64,000 nt of DNA from Cyanophora paradoxa (taxonomy: Eukaryota; Glaucocystophyceae; Cyanophorales; Cyanophoraceae), in assembly GCA_004431415.1 (NCBI GenBank), contig QPMI01000040.1, forward strand, positions 1 through 64,000, given 5' to 3'. Both the position numbers and the translations under genes were made by a program. Below the pieces are notes generated by a model. That model searched no databases. It was not told the origin of the DNA and saw only the letters and a program-made list of their open reading frames with translations. Positions within the stretch are counted from its first letter, which is position 1, and the number at the start of each line of letters is the position of its first letter. Of the stretch, positions 1 through 10,269 are shown piece after piece.

Positions 1-292
1 GAAACTTACCGGGAGAAGTTGGGCCCGAGTCCCGAGTCGCCGGCAAACTCCGTGACGTAAATGACGCTGACGTAAATGACGCGACCCTTCAGGTTAATTA
101 ATTAAGCAAGCGCTAGCGCTAGCTAGCTAGATATCGATACCACCTAGCTAGTAGCACTAGGACACTAGGACACTAGGACACCGGGGGGTACCCCCGCCGA
201 GTTCAAGTCTCGAACTTACCGGGAGAAGTTGGGCCCGAGTCCCGAGTCGCCGGCAAACTCCGTGACGTAAATGACGCGGACGTAAATGACGC
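1..292. repeat. 82-bp direct repeat with doubled GACGTAAATGACGC motifs
   Basis: Positions 1-82 and 211-292 are almost identical. Each copy ends with two tandem copies of GACGTAAATGACGC about 15 bases apart. The core TGACGTAA resembles a CRE/bZIP binding site. Between the copies lie palindromes (GCGCTAGCGC, GGGGGTACCCCC) and a short run of CACTAGGA repeats. The repeat sits just upstream of the first gene of the viral block, so it could be a promoter or enhancer, an origin, or an element end. Confidence 0.6.
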
Positions 293-360
293 AAATCCCA
301 TTGGAGCTACGTTCGCACACTCCGGACGCCTCCCACAATTTTCCAAGGTACCCAGCAAGC

Positions 361-649
361 ATGGACTTCACCGATTGCGCCAGGTATCAAGCAGGAGCCT
401 GAGGACCTTCTCACCGCCGCCGCCTCGGCGCCCAAGCAGCGCCGCCGCCGCGGGCCCAAGTCCCTCTGCTCCGAGCCCGAGATCCTGGCGGCTCCGGCGC
501 GCGGGCCGGAGACCGTGGACCTGACCCTGGAGGAGCCGGCGCGCGGCCCGCCGCGCCTTCTGATCCTTGCGGCGGCGGCGGCCGCGCTCTACTACGCCGC
601 CCGGCGCCTGGGCCCGCAGCTCTCGGGCCTGGTCCGGAACCTTTTCTAA
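361..649 (+). pseudogene. Small virus-like membrane protein, frameshifted
   Basis: An ATG at 361 opens a frame that stops after about 13 codons. A shift of one frame near 384 gives a clean frame to the TAA at 647. That frame has an acidic and basic N-terminal region, then a hydrophobic segment rich in Leu and Ala (roughly positions 556-600), and ends in a short polar tail. The product would be about 95 residues with one C-terminal membrane segment. No family is recognised. It is first in a row of three short plus-strand genes. Confidence 0.4.
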
Positions 650-680
650 GTCCCTCCTCAATGGAGGCCCTGCAGATCTC

Positions 681-997
681 ATGGCCTTTGCGCTGCCCAT
701 CTTCTTCCTGGTGGGCCTCAGCCGCATGGAGCGCGAGGCGCGCCAGCCGAGCGCGTCGAGCGCGGCCTCACCCCGCAGAGCAGCGCAACCTCACCGAGTG
801 GACTGGCGCTCATGGCCGGCCGCATGCTCGACGGCAACCGGCTCGAGCCGGGCCACCGCCTCAAGCTAGAGGACGGCGGCACGGCCCTCTGGGGACGGCG
901 AGGCCTGGAAGCACGATTCGACGGGCGAGCCGATGAAGCTGCTCGCCTCGGCAACAAGTACTGGCGCGGCGACTCGATGGAGTTCCGGCGCCCGTGA
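681..997 (+). pseudogene. Small virus-like protein with N-terminal hydrophobic segment, frameshifted
   Basis: The ATG at 681 begins a hydrophobic stretch (MAFALPIFFLVGL) followed by a charged region. The frame then has to change at least once, near 735-790, to continue through the Glu/Arg-rich and Gly/Leu-rich middle to the TGA at 995-997. It starts about 30 bases after the previous gene. The hydrophobic N-terminus could be a signal anchor. No family is recognised. Confidence 0.35.
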
Positions 998-1044
998 TTG
1001 CTAGTGATTTTCTGGTTCCCTCTTCTAACCTTCTACCAGCAAAG

Positions 1045-1334
1045 AATGCCCGACCCCTCGCCCGACCCCGCCGCAGGGTGCCGAGAGCGCGGGGCAGCTC
1101 GGACGAGTACTCCGAGCTCACGGATCCCGACCCCGACGAGCCCGCGGCGACGCCTTCGCGACGGAGAACGAGCGCTCCCTCATGCGCGTCTACGAGGCGC
1201 TGCGCGAGGCGATCTACTGGGAGGATCCCCGCCTGGGAACCCTGATGAACTTTGCAAAGTTCGCCGAGTTCATGTTCGCTATGACCGTGCCCTTCACCCG
1301 AGTCGTGCTCTGGGATAGGAACAGGAACTGGTAA
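1045..1334 (+). pseudogene. Unrecognised virus-like protein of about 96 residues, frameshifted
   Basis: From the ATG at 1045 the frame reads Pro/Asp-rich sequence, then an acidic Asp-Pro-Asp region. A frame change near 1150 is needed to enter a well-formed C-terminal half (ENERSLMRVYEALREAIYW followed by a Phe/Met-rich helix) that ends at TAA 1332. That half has the look of a folded helical domain. No family is recognised. It converges with the next gene, 42 bases away. Confidence 0.4.
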
Positions 1335-1376
1335 AGGCATTGAATACACAGTACAGAGCCCTACGAGCTAGAGCTG

Positions 1377-1735
1377 CTATTCGCCCGAGTCCAGGCGCGC
1401 CTTCTTGGCCTTGGAGCGGCGGAGGCGGGAGACGTACTGCAGGCGCAGGTTGCGCACTAGGAGCTCGCCGGCCGTGGTGCCCGGCAGCCCGGAACCGAGT
1501 CCGTGGGCAGCAGCTGTCCCTCGCGTATCGCCTTGTACGTCTTGCGCTTGTTGAATGCAACCTTCTCCGTATCCTCCGCGACCGGGACTTCCAGCGCCAG
1601 CGTGCGCTTGGCCTTCTTGACGGAGACTGCGTTCGCACGCTCCAGCTTCACTCCGGGCTCCAGGGGGGTAGGGGCGACTGCGTTCGCCACCGGGTTCTCA
1701 GCGAAGGAAACACGGGGGGAAGAGCCGCCGCGCAT
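1377..1735 (-). pseudogene. Basic virus-like protein of about 119 residues, frameshifted
   Basis: The start is at 1735 on the minus strand. About 85 residues follow in one frame and include a Lys/Arg-rich segment. After one frame change near 1490-1500 the sequence continues as a basic helix (LLVRNLRLQYVSRLRRSKA) to the stop at 1377. The high positive charge suggests nucleic-acid binding, but this is inference. It lies 12 bases from the end of the next minus-strand gene upstream. Confidence 0.35.
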
Positions 1736-1747
1736 GGTTCGCTCGCT

Positions 1748-2145
1748 TTACCTAGCCTTTAGAAAATAGTCGAGCTGGGCGCTCTGCAGGCGCGCGCCCT
1801 GGTAGGCGCCGCGCAGCTGCCACGCGAGCCAGATCGCAAGGAGCACCGCGGCGACGCCGGCGGCGATCTTGGCGTAGTGCCAGCCCTTCATCGCAAGCTC
1901 CGGCACGGCCGCAACCGCCTGCCCGACCTTCACGCCGCGGCGCCCGTCCGATCGATTCCCGTCAGCGTGCTGCCGAGTGCGCCCGCGGCCACGTCGGCCC
2001 AGGGAAGCTTGCCGTCGTTCTTTAGGATGAGCTCGTTGTTCTTGCGCTCGATCGTCGTGCTGATCGCCGCGGCCAGGTGAAGCTCGGCGGCGGCTGCGCG
2101 CTCTTCGGTCCGAAGACCTTGGTCAGCACGGCGTCCACCAGCCAT
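1748..2145 (-). pseudogene. Single-pass membrane protein of about 130 residues, frameshifted
   Basis: Two overlapping open frames (starting at 2145 and 1933) join into one protein if a frameshift near 1935 is allowed. A second shift near the N-terminus (about 2090-2130) also improves the reading. The C-terminal third contains a clear hydrophobic helix (AAGVAAVLLAIWLAW, around 1800-1850) after a Gly/Ala-rich linker, followed by a short polar tail. It could be a minor virion membrane protein by analogy, but no family is recognised. Confidence 0.4.
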
Positions 2146-2164
2146 CTTTGACCTAGACTTCGAA

Positions 2165-2648
2165 AAACTATCTAAATGACCAGGCGCGCAGGTACCAGAC
2201 CATCAGGAGCGAGCCGCCCAGCGCCACCAGCAGCGGCAGGTGCCCGTCCACGGCGCGCCGCATGCGGTTGTCGCACAGCTCTGGCAGCTCAGCCGGTTGG
2301 CCTCGTCGAAGTAGGCGCTCACGGCGTAGGGGCGGCGGCCGGCGGGTGCAGCCCCCGGCCCAGGCACGGGTAGGCCTCCGCCTGCCGCCGCGCGGCCAGC
2401 GCCGCCGTCGCCGCGTGCGCCGCCTCCCTCTGCCCCGGCGCGATCGCCACGAGGGGCAGCGCCCCCACGCTCCTGCCCTTGCCCGCCCCCTTGATCGTTT
2501 TCAGCGACGGCGGCGCGGGATCCGCCGCCTTCACCCTGGGCCCCTCCGCCGCCGCCCCGCCCTTAGCCCTCGCCGCCTCGCCGATCTTGCTGCATCGCGA
2601 ATCCGATTTGAACACGGTGCACAGCAGCTTCTCTACCGCGCTCGACAT
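2165..2648 (-). pseudogene. Ala/Lys-rich protein with C-terminal membrane segment, frameshifted
   Basis: The minus-strand frame opens at 2648 (MSSAVEKLLCTVFKS). It runs through an Ala/Gly/Lys/Pro-rich region, then changes frame at least twice between about 2340 and 2270. The last part encodes a hydrophobic helix (LPLLVALGGSLLMVWYL) with a basic tail ending at the stop near 2165. The gap to the neighbouring gene start is only about 20 bases. No family is recognised. Confidence 0.38.
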
Positions 2649-2738
2649 CTTCGAACGTGTAACGAGAATGAAGAAAATTTAAAGGAACGCCAACGGACTC
2701 GGAACTCGGAAAAGGGGAGGGAGAATGAACTTGAAAAG

Positions 2739-4282
2739 TTAGCGCCCGGCGGGGCGCATGCCGGCCGCCGCCTGCGAGGCGCCGCCGGGGGCGTAGAGGG
2801 ACTTGGCGGCGTAGCGAAGCCCACGCCTATGACCGCCGAGGCCGTGGGGGTGCCGCCGAGGAGCCAGGTGAGGTCGCGGCCAGCGCTCCTAGCGAGTAGT
2901 GGGCAGGATAAGCTTCGAAGGCCATCGCGGGACCGAATTGAGGGAGGGTTGAGAAAAATACCGCCTCGGGCCTCAGTGGTGCAGGTGCCGGAAGCGCGCG
3001 TTGTCCTCGCCTCCTCGCGCGCCGCCTGCTCCTCCGCCGCGTCGATCTCCGCCCGCGAGGCCTCCCGCGCCGCGGCCGACGCGTAGTCCTTGAGCACGGG
3101 CACGCGCCGGTAGCTGTAGCCGAGGCCCTTCGCCAGCCCCGCCGACTCCGCTCGAACGCCCGCCAGCGCTCCGAGGCCTCCGCCCCGGCGATCTGGCCGC
3201 GCGGAAGCCGGAGTCCAGCTCGGCGCGGAAGGCGATGGTGGCCTGCAGGCGCTGGCCAGAGGGCCTGGCGCCGCTCCTCCGCCTCGCGCGCCTGGCGCGC
3301 CGCCAGCGCCCGCCGCTCGGCCTCCTGCTGGGCCCCGAAGCCTGGATCGCGGTGAGGACGGCGCCGGGGCCGGGGAGGGGCTGGGGCCGTCGGCGCTCGC
3401 GGAGGAGGCCGAGCTCCCGTAGCCGCTCGGGCCCGCGCCGCCGTTCGTCGGGGTACCCTGCCTTGGATCAGGAGGGGGGCGGGGGAGGGTACGGGAGGGA
3501 AGGCGGGGGGTACGCGGGCCGGACCTGGCGCGGCAGCATCTCGTCGATGCGCTGCTGGCCGGGGCGCTGCTGGGGGCCGTGGCGGGGGGCTGGGCGGGAG
3601 GAAGGCCGGCGCCGAGTTGCGGGTGCGCTTGCCCTTGCCCTTGGTGTGGGGCTTGACGAGGAAGGGCCCGACGTCGGCCACCGGGTCCTTGAACTGGCGA
3701 CGGGATCGCGATCGCCTCCAGCGCCGGCTGGCTCTCGCCGAGGAGAGCGGGGCCTTGGGACGATGCCGCGGATGTAGGTCTGCCAGACGCCGCCGAGCTT
3801 GTAGGAGTAGGGGCGGCACGAGGAGCCGAAGCCGGCGAGGGTCTCGTCCAGCCGGCCGTTCTCGATGTCAGCGCCGACGGCGGCGGAGGTGTCGGGGCCC
3901 TCCGTGCGCGCGATGTACTCGACGATGCCCGCGACGCTCGTCATCCAGCCCTCCGTCTCCGAGCCGACGAGGAAGGTGGTGGGGTCGACGACGCAGTGGG
4001 TGATGATGAAGCGGGTGAGGGGGCAGGAGGCCGTCTCCTGCCAGAAGGCGAGGCGCTTCTCCCGCAGCCACACCGGCTCGAAGGCCTGGATGCAGGAGGC
4101 CTGGCGGCCACCTGCGGCGCGGGCGACGTTAGCGCGTACGACGTCGGGACGGGCGGGGAAGGTGCGCGGCTTCGAATCCAGCGGCTCCCCGCGAAGCTGC
4201 CTGCGGCCCAGTGAGCGTGCTGCGAGCGGGAGGTGGAGGATTGGCGGGCGGGCCTGCGTCCAGCGCTGAAACGTAGCTCCAC
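2739..4282 (-). pseudogene. Unrecognised virus-like gene (one or two), multiply frameshifted
   Basis: The best-preserved part, minus strand from about 4180 down to 3765, reads as an ordinary globular protein (for example AFWQETASCPLTRFIITHCV and SYKLGGVWQTYIRGIV). Downstream come a Pro-rich stretch (3650-3450), an Ala/Glu/Arg coiled-coil-like segment (3330-3270 and 3100-3000), and a Gly/Ala-rich tail ending at TAA 2739. At least four frame changes are needed. The Pro-rich and coiled segments could belong to a second protein. A virion structural role is possible by position only. Confidence 0.4.
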
Positions 4283-4289
4283 TGATGCT

Positions 4290-5220
4290 ATCCGCGATGC
4301 GCGTAGCCGCGACTGGCTGCGGACAAGGAGGGCTTAGCTAGGACAAGAACGGGTGTGGGGCGCGGGCTGGAGGCGCGGGAGGCGAGCCGGAGCCGCCGAA
4401 TCGATGCGCGGGCTTGAGAACGAGATCTAGAAGCGTGCGCAAGTCGCCGCGAACGTCGGCTCGAGTTGCGGAAGGCGCGGCGGCCAATCTCGGCACCTGC
4501 TCAGAGACCAAATGTCAGCGGACGCGGGCGAATCGAGCGCGAGGTTGCGGACATGTTCTAGGTGCTAAATGCAAGGGATAGAGCGGCAAGAGAGCGAGCT
4601 GGCACCTGCGGGATGCGGCGGAGTGCTCCGGCTCGGGCGCCATCGAGCTTTCGAAGGTCCGCGGCCGGCGCGAGCGACCCTGCGCGTGGCGGCGTGAGTG
4701 CGGCGTCGAGAGAGCTTTCCAGCGCCCAAAATCTGAGGTCCGGAGCTAGCCGTGGTGCGGAGAAAGAGGTTGCGAAGTGAGGCGCACCTCCGAATCGAAA
4801 GGAGCGAGGCGGCGGCTCTCCGGGCTGAGCGGAATGCAAGCTAGTGCCTCTGGCAAGTGCTGCAAGGAGCGCTGGGCCGGGCGCTGCGAGATGCGCTGCC
4901 CGGGCGCTTTTTTTCGGGTTGGGGTACTGTGTTTTGAGTCGAAACACGTGGAGCAACCGCGTGAGCCCAAAACTTTCTGAGCTTAGGAGCAAAGGCGGTC
5001 GAGCGCTCGGCCGCGCAAGCTAGCTCCGGCGCGCTCTGCCTTCTCTCTACACGTGTCGCATTCACGTGCGCTCAAAACTTTCTAAGCTTCGGTCAAGCAA
5101 GGGCTAGCGCTTCCGAAGTTCTACGCGCGCGCCTCCCGTCCGCCGGGCCGACGGTCTGCGCGTCACATCGTCCGCTGCGCCAAGAAGGAGAGATCAAGAC
5201 GGTGTCAACCGGGTCTAGTT
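4290..5220. other. Non-coding spacer between the two halves of the viral block
   Basis: Only short, poorly supported open frames are present on either strand. I see no convincing gene. The composition is a little less GC-extreme than the neighbouring genes. It separates leftward genes (ending 4282) from the rightward helicase, so promoters for both could lie here. Confidence 0.4.
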
Positions 5221-5245
5221 GAGCGCTTAAGGTCGGACCAAAGCC

Positions 5246-5380
5246 TGTCCCGACCCTCCCAGATCTTTAAATTAATATCTCAGAAGTCGAGACAGCCGCT
5301 GAGCAGTCCGGATCCAGACGGACCAGAGCCTGTCCCGACCCTCCCAGATCTTTAAATTAATATCTCAGAAGGTCGAGACA
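5246..5380. repeat. Two copies of a hairpin palindrome upstream of the helicase
   Basis: Copies at 5246-5294 and 5331-5380 each read TGTCCCGACCCTCCCAGATC, an AT-rich loop, then the near reverse complement ending GTCGAGACA. The left and right arms pair with a few mismatches around a loop of about 12 bases. The same palindrome occurs downstream of the helicase and in the array at 9.0-9.5 kb. Confidence 0.75.
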
Positions 5381-5470
5381 GCAGTCCAGACGTCGACTAT
5401 AGCTAGCCAACAGACGTTGACTAGCCTAGTAGATCTAGAATTTTCCAAGCCTAGCTATAGAGAGACGACC

Positions 5471-8400
5471 ATGGCAACCGGACGCGTGTCTCTCGACGTC
5501 GACGCCTTCCTGGCCCGTATGCCGGGCCCGGGTACAGCAGATAGATCTGAGCGAGCAGGAGTGCAGCTTTTTCGTTCGATTCCTCTCGTCGAAGTCCAGA
5601 AGGCCTGCAGCCCGACCCTGGGGACGGCTTTCTGCGTCTTCCACCCGCCCTGCATCACCCCAGCCACTTCTCGGGTGCCGAGGATGAGACGAGCACCGCG
5701 GCAGCCTGCGCCTTTGCAACCAAGTTCGGAGGCTTCACTTTCTCTCGCCCCTTGGATAATGGATTCAAGGCTGCCTACGTCCTACAGAGCCCGGAGGCTT
5801 GCGATCTCATGGCATGGTTCTTTGGAGCTCGAGCGGCCTGGAGCTCGGTGTGGATGGCACGGGGGCTACGTTCTGCGGGGCCGGCGCCCGGGCCGCGAGC
5901 GGAGCTCCTCCCCACTCCATCCAGAAGCTCGGCGCCCCGCGCTAAGCCCATCCCGGAGCCGGGCGCTCTCCTGGATTCGAGCCCAAGCCTGCCGGCCTTG
6001 GAGCGGCTCCTGGACCGCCTGCGCAAGAACAAGGCGGTGAGGGACGAGATCTGGAAGGCGGGGCAGAGCTGCGCGCGGACCTTGGCCTGCACGACGCCCG
6101 CCGCGTTCAGCACCTTGGAGTCGAGCCCGACGGGTCCATCACCCTCGTCCTGGGCGGGAGTCAGCCGGGGCGCCGGCGGCTCGAATCTCCATCCAGGCGC
6201 ACGGTATTGAAGTCGAGCTCGAGGGGGAGGGACCGGAGGGGAGTCGGGCAGCGTGGCACAGACCCGCTATGTGACCGATCCCTCGCAGCCTGTCGCCTTC
6301 GACATTGCCCTCCCCTCCTCCTGATCGCGCTCGAGTCGACGGGCCTGGAGGCTTGCGTCAATGCAGTGGATGAACGCCACCTCTCGTGCAAGATCCTTAC
6401 CTCCGCATTCGGGGCGCTGGAGCAGAACCCGAGATCCGCTCAGCCGCAGGTCGACGTCATCTGCTCGGGACTCAACACGGGAAGACGCAGGCGCTGATCG
6501 ATGCGTACCTGGACCGGCCCTCGCAGGCGCTGGCGAGTGATCCTCGTGACTTGCCGCCGGCCTTCTCCCGCGACCTCAAGCGTCGCATTGATGCTGCGGA
6601 GTTGTCAAAGGACGCCGTGCTTTACATGGACATCAAGAAGCCACCGGAGAGCTCAAAGGGATCGCATGGCAAGTGGGGCTTCCGCCATGAGGAGTGCAGG
6701 TGCGTCGTCATCACATGGACTCGCTGCACAAGGTGCTCGAGGACTGGGAGGGCTGGTCGACGGCGCCGCTACTGGTCGTGCTGGACGAGCTCTCCTCCCT
6801 CACGAAGCACCTCACCTCGAGCGGCACCTCGAGCCCACCGGCCTGCACCTAGGTATGCGGTCAGTGCCTCGAAACGCGCGCTGCGTGGGCCTATGGCGCG
6901 GCGTGATGAAGGCATCGCGCATCGTGGCGATGGACGGCTTCGTTCGTCGGTCGATCTCGCGTACCTGGCAGAGTCGGCGCAGGAGGTCGGGGCGCGCCTG
7001 GGGCTCCTGTACAACTCGCATCGCACCTGCGACTGGAAGATGCGCGTGTCAGACAGCCCGGCGCACGTCGAGGCGGACATCATGGTGCAGTGCCGACCTG
7101 GGCGCTCGCGGGCCATGATCATCGCGGAGACGCCGGCCAAGGCGATCGAGCTGCAGGAGAAGATTGCGAAGCAGGCGCTGGAGCAGCTCAGCCTGGGCGG
7201 CGCTCAGTACGTGACTCAGCTCGAGGCAGGGCCCGAGGACGGCAGCGGCGCACCGTTCACGATCGGGCTCATCGTTGGGCAGGCCAAGGAGAAGAGCGTG
7301 CGCTTCACGAACGAGGGCCCAGTGCGCATCGTGTCGATCGATGTGTCTGAGGAGGGCGCGTACAAGGCCTGCGACGTGCTCATCGCAACTTCCGCGCTCG
7401 GGCAGGCGTGGACTTTTCGGACGCGCACTTTGACAAGGTCTACGGCGTGTTCCAGGCGGAGCCCGCGCAGCTGGAGGCGGACGACATCGTGCAGCTGCTG
7501 TTTCGAGTCAGAAGGCTGCGCAAACGCAGCACGCCCGACGGGGAGCACCTGCTCGTCGCCGTGCGCAAGAACCGGACGCCCTCGGTTGCGGTCGGCGCGG
7601 CGGCTGCGCACTGGCGTGAGAGCGACGACGACGAGAGCTCGGACGACATGCAGCGCTACCTGGACCTGAAGGCTAGCCACCGCGGGAGCCGCCGCGCCGG
7701 CATGCCCACTCGGCGCCTCGCAGTGGCAGCGCGCCTGCGGCTGATGTCGACCTGCGCGCTGATGAACGTGCAAGTCACGGAGGATCAAAACCCGAGCGGA
7801 CCGAAGCAGGAGAAGGAGCAGCGGCTGCGCGAGATCAGGAGCGTGCTGGAGGCGGGCGCGCTGGAGCCCGTCGATCTGTGGAGCACGGTGCTGGCCTGGA
7901 GGCAGTCCCGCGAGTCTCTCGCTAAGCTGGACATCGAGAAGGTTGCTTCGCTTGCTCGCACGTCGATCGCCGCGTTCCTGGCCAAGGATCCGAGCGAGCT
8001 GACCGAAGGAGACGTCGCCTGGATGTGGGATTCGTTCTACTCCATCCCGCTCACTGCCGTGGTCACGCTGGTGCTGAAGCATGGCGCGGACGTTGCCGAG
8101 ATCGTGCCTACTGCTGAGCGCCTCAAGGTATCGAAGGTCGTCGCGCTGTTCAAGAAACTCTTCGGCTGGCGGGGTATGGAAAGCTCGCGGGGCGTGCTCT
8201 GTGGTCGGACGAAGCCTACGCGGCCCTGGCGTCGCCGGAGGGTCGGGAGGCGTACGCGGCTCTGCAGAGTCTGGACGAGCGCGCGCCCCGCTTCGATGCA
8301 GCGGACGGTGAGAAGAAGCGGCTCTCGCAGCAGTCTTGGCAAGTCATCAAGTACCTGCTGGAGAAGTACCTCGGAGTGAGACGCGCTTTCTCCGACGCGG

Positions 8401-8573
8401 ACGGAGGGCAAATGGGCAGCCGAAAGCGACGCTACATCACGTGGGAGGAAGACATGCTCGACGACGCAGTAGAGCGCCAGGCTAAGCAGGCAAGGGCAGG
8501 CATGGCGCCAAGCTTCCCAGAGGTTTACAACGTTTTCTCCGACTGCTATGCTCTCATTCACAGGCGCGTGTGA
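5471..8573 (+). pseudogene. Herpes origin-binding-protein-like SF2 helicase, frameshifted
   Basis: The ATG at 5471 opens an N-terminal region without a recognised domain (to about 6350). The helicase follows. A Walker A of GKT type (around 6475-6495, with GKTQAL readable) is split by a frameshift. Then come DSLHKVLEDW and the Walker B-like LLVVLDELSSL (about 6715-6800), a segment resembling the IVAMD step after motif III, and in the C-terminal RecA-like domain IATSALGQA and a motif VI-like QLLFRVRRLR (about 7380-7530). This order and spacing match the origin-binding protein family (PF02399). An acidic-to-helical C-terminal extension runs to the TGA at 8573. At least six frame changes are needed, so the copy should be inactive. 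A role in replication initiation is inferred from the family. Confidence 0.6.
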
Positions 8574-8674
8574 TTGTCGGATGTCACAGTGTGGACTTCG
8601 CGAACGGGATGCGCGTGCCAGTGTGTAAATACGAACGTGCGAATTCAAGTGACGTCATGCATATGATCAATGAA

Positions 8675-8724
8675 TGTCTCGACCTTTTGAGATATTAATT
8701 TAAAGATCTGGGAGGGTCGGGACA
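8675..8724. terminator. Hairpin palindrome downstream of the helicase
   Basis: TGTCTCGACC, an AT-rich loop, then GGGAGGGTCGGGACA forms an imperfect stem. It is the reverse-orientation version of the 5.2 kb copies and lies about 100 bases after the helicase stop. A truncated arm (TGTCCCGACC) recurs at about 8766. A transcript 3'-end or termination function is inferred from its position after genes, as described for palindromes of some giant viruses. Confidence 0.5.
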
Positions 8725-9000
8725 TTGCGAGGGCGGACGAGAGTGAGGGCATGCACTCTCTATGTGTCCCGACCTTTTCTGAACAACTCATGATTGCCGT
8801 ATCATCGATCTGCATTTACTCACTTCGTTCTCTGTCGCTTGCACATGCGCGGTGTGGGATTACTAATTAGATCTAGTCTCCCTAGCCCTCTGCGGCCGCC
8901 TTCCTGCCCCCTGCAAAGAGCAGCTCAACCAAATCCTGTGGGGTCTGATTCATTGCAGACTCGCCTTCCCCGCCTGGGCCTGAGCTACACCAAGCTACGG

Positions 9001-9538
9001 TGAGTCCGACCAAGAGACGTGTCCGGACCCTCCCTACTTTCTTTATAGATTATTGGAAAGGTCCGGACACTAGAGGAGGGAGGGCGTACATAAGTAGTCT
9101 GACCAAGAGACGTGTCCCGACCCTCCCAGATCTTTAAATTAATATCTGAGAGGGTCGAGACACTAGAGGAGGGCGTACATAAGTAGTCTGACCAAGAGAC
9201 GTGTCCCGACCCTCCCAGATCTTTAAATTAATATCTGAGAGGGTCGAGACACTAGAGGAGGGCGTACATAAGTAGTCTGACCAAGAGACGTGTCCCGACC
9301 CTCCCAGATCTTTAAATTAATATCTGAGAGGGTCGGGACACTAGAGGAGGGCGTACATAAGTAGTCTGACCAAGAGACGTGTCCCGACCCTCCCAGATCT
9401 TTAAATTAATATCTGAGAGGGTCGAGACACTAGAGGAGGGCGTACATAAGTAGTCTGACCAAGAGACGTGTCCCGACCCTCCCAGATCTTTAAATTAATA
9501 TCTGAGAGGGTCGGGACACTAGAGGAGGGCGTACGACT
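9001..9538. repeat. Tandem array of an 89-bp hairpin-bearing unit
   Basis: Five near-identical 89-bp units start at 9094, 9183, 9272, 9361 and 9450, preceded by one diverged unit (about 9001-9093) with an altered central loop. Each unit contains the perfect or near-perfect hairpin TGTCCCGACCCTC...GAGGGTCGRGACA. The right arm alternates between GTCGAGACA and GTCGGGACA among copies. Each unit also carries CTAGAGGAGGGCGTAC, which is the 3' end of the adjacent exonuclease frame. The array lies between convergent helicase and exonuclease genes. It lacks the unique spacers of a CRISPR array. Confidence 0.9.
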
Positions 9539-10269
9539 TAAACTCGCGCAGCGCCGCCTGCTCCTCGCTGAGGTTCTCTGACTTCATTCGATCGCTGTAG
9601 GGCTCGGGCGGAGTTCCAGCCTTCACGTGCATCCAAAATAGATGTAAGCACCGCCGCATGAGCTCGATGTACCTCTCGTCCCGTCTGACGTACCACGTTT
9701 GCACGCGCAGAGGCGTGAAACAGAAAAGTTCGGCCCAGTCGCGGCCCGTGATGTCCAGAAGTCCTTGCAGTTGAGGCATATAATAGGTAGGAACTCTATC
9801 ATAAAGTTCGCCCTTGTACGGGCATTTCACCTCTAAAATTCTATCATTTCCTATAAGTCCGTCGGGACTACCGGCGAGGAACGGCATTTCTTTATGTTCG
9901 TGCAGTCCAGTATGTTTAATGTCAACGTTATCGTTCAGTGCCTTGTAGATAGAGACCGCGAGGGGCTCATAGTCATGCCCATAGGTTAGGGCAGGGTTGT
10001 CAAAGTTGTTTTCCTCCGCTATCCCGCTTAGCTCCGCCACAGGCGGGCCCTGGATTTCCAGGGTTTATGCCGCACGCAGCCGCAAAATTAGATGCAGTTA
10101 GTTTTTCACGGCGCGCCGCGTGCCACGCTGCGCTCCCTGTTGCAAAGTCTCGCAATTTGTATCGGTATGCATAGCGTAGCCTCGCAGTAGCGTTTAGAAT
10201 TTCTTGATGTGTGCAATTGCAAATGTCGGATGCAGAGGAAGCGCCCAGGGACGTGATCGCACAGTTCAT
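9519..10269 (-). pseudogene. YqaJ/lambda-type viral exonuclease, frameshifted
   Basis: The N-terminal part (10269-10070) contains the family's opening motif (GSAAWHAARREKLTASNF). After two frameshifts near 10000-10060 the remainder reads continuously and shows the PD-(D/E)XK core: AGSPDGLIG, then LEVKCPYKGEL, then YYMPQLQGLLDI. These are the catalytic Asp, Glu-X-Lys and Gln positions. The family digests double-stranded DNA 5' to 3' in recombination. The stop at 9519 abuts the last hairpin of the tandem array. The first codons overlap the start of the divergent gene at 10223 by about 47 bases if the start at 10269 is right. A later start is possible. Confidence 0.75.

Noticed and set aside
2827-3819. 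Open frame of 330 codons on the minus strand
   Set aside because: The frame is Arg/Pro/Ala-rich and is an off-frame reading through several different gene segments whose true frames change.
361-4282. Programmed ribosomal frameshifting as the explanation for broken viral genes
   Set aside because: The frame changes are many per gene, at different places and without a shared slippery site or downstream structure, so decay or sequence error is more likely.
8794-9003. Short open frame between helicase and array
   Set aside because: 69 codons with no domain, poor composition and overlap with the start of the repeat array.
9001-9538. CRISPR-like array
   Set aside because: Whole 89-bp units are repeated without unique spacers, and the genome is eukaryotic. 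It is a tandem repeat with a hairpin.
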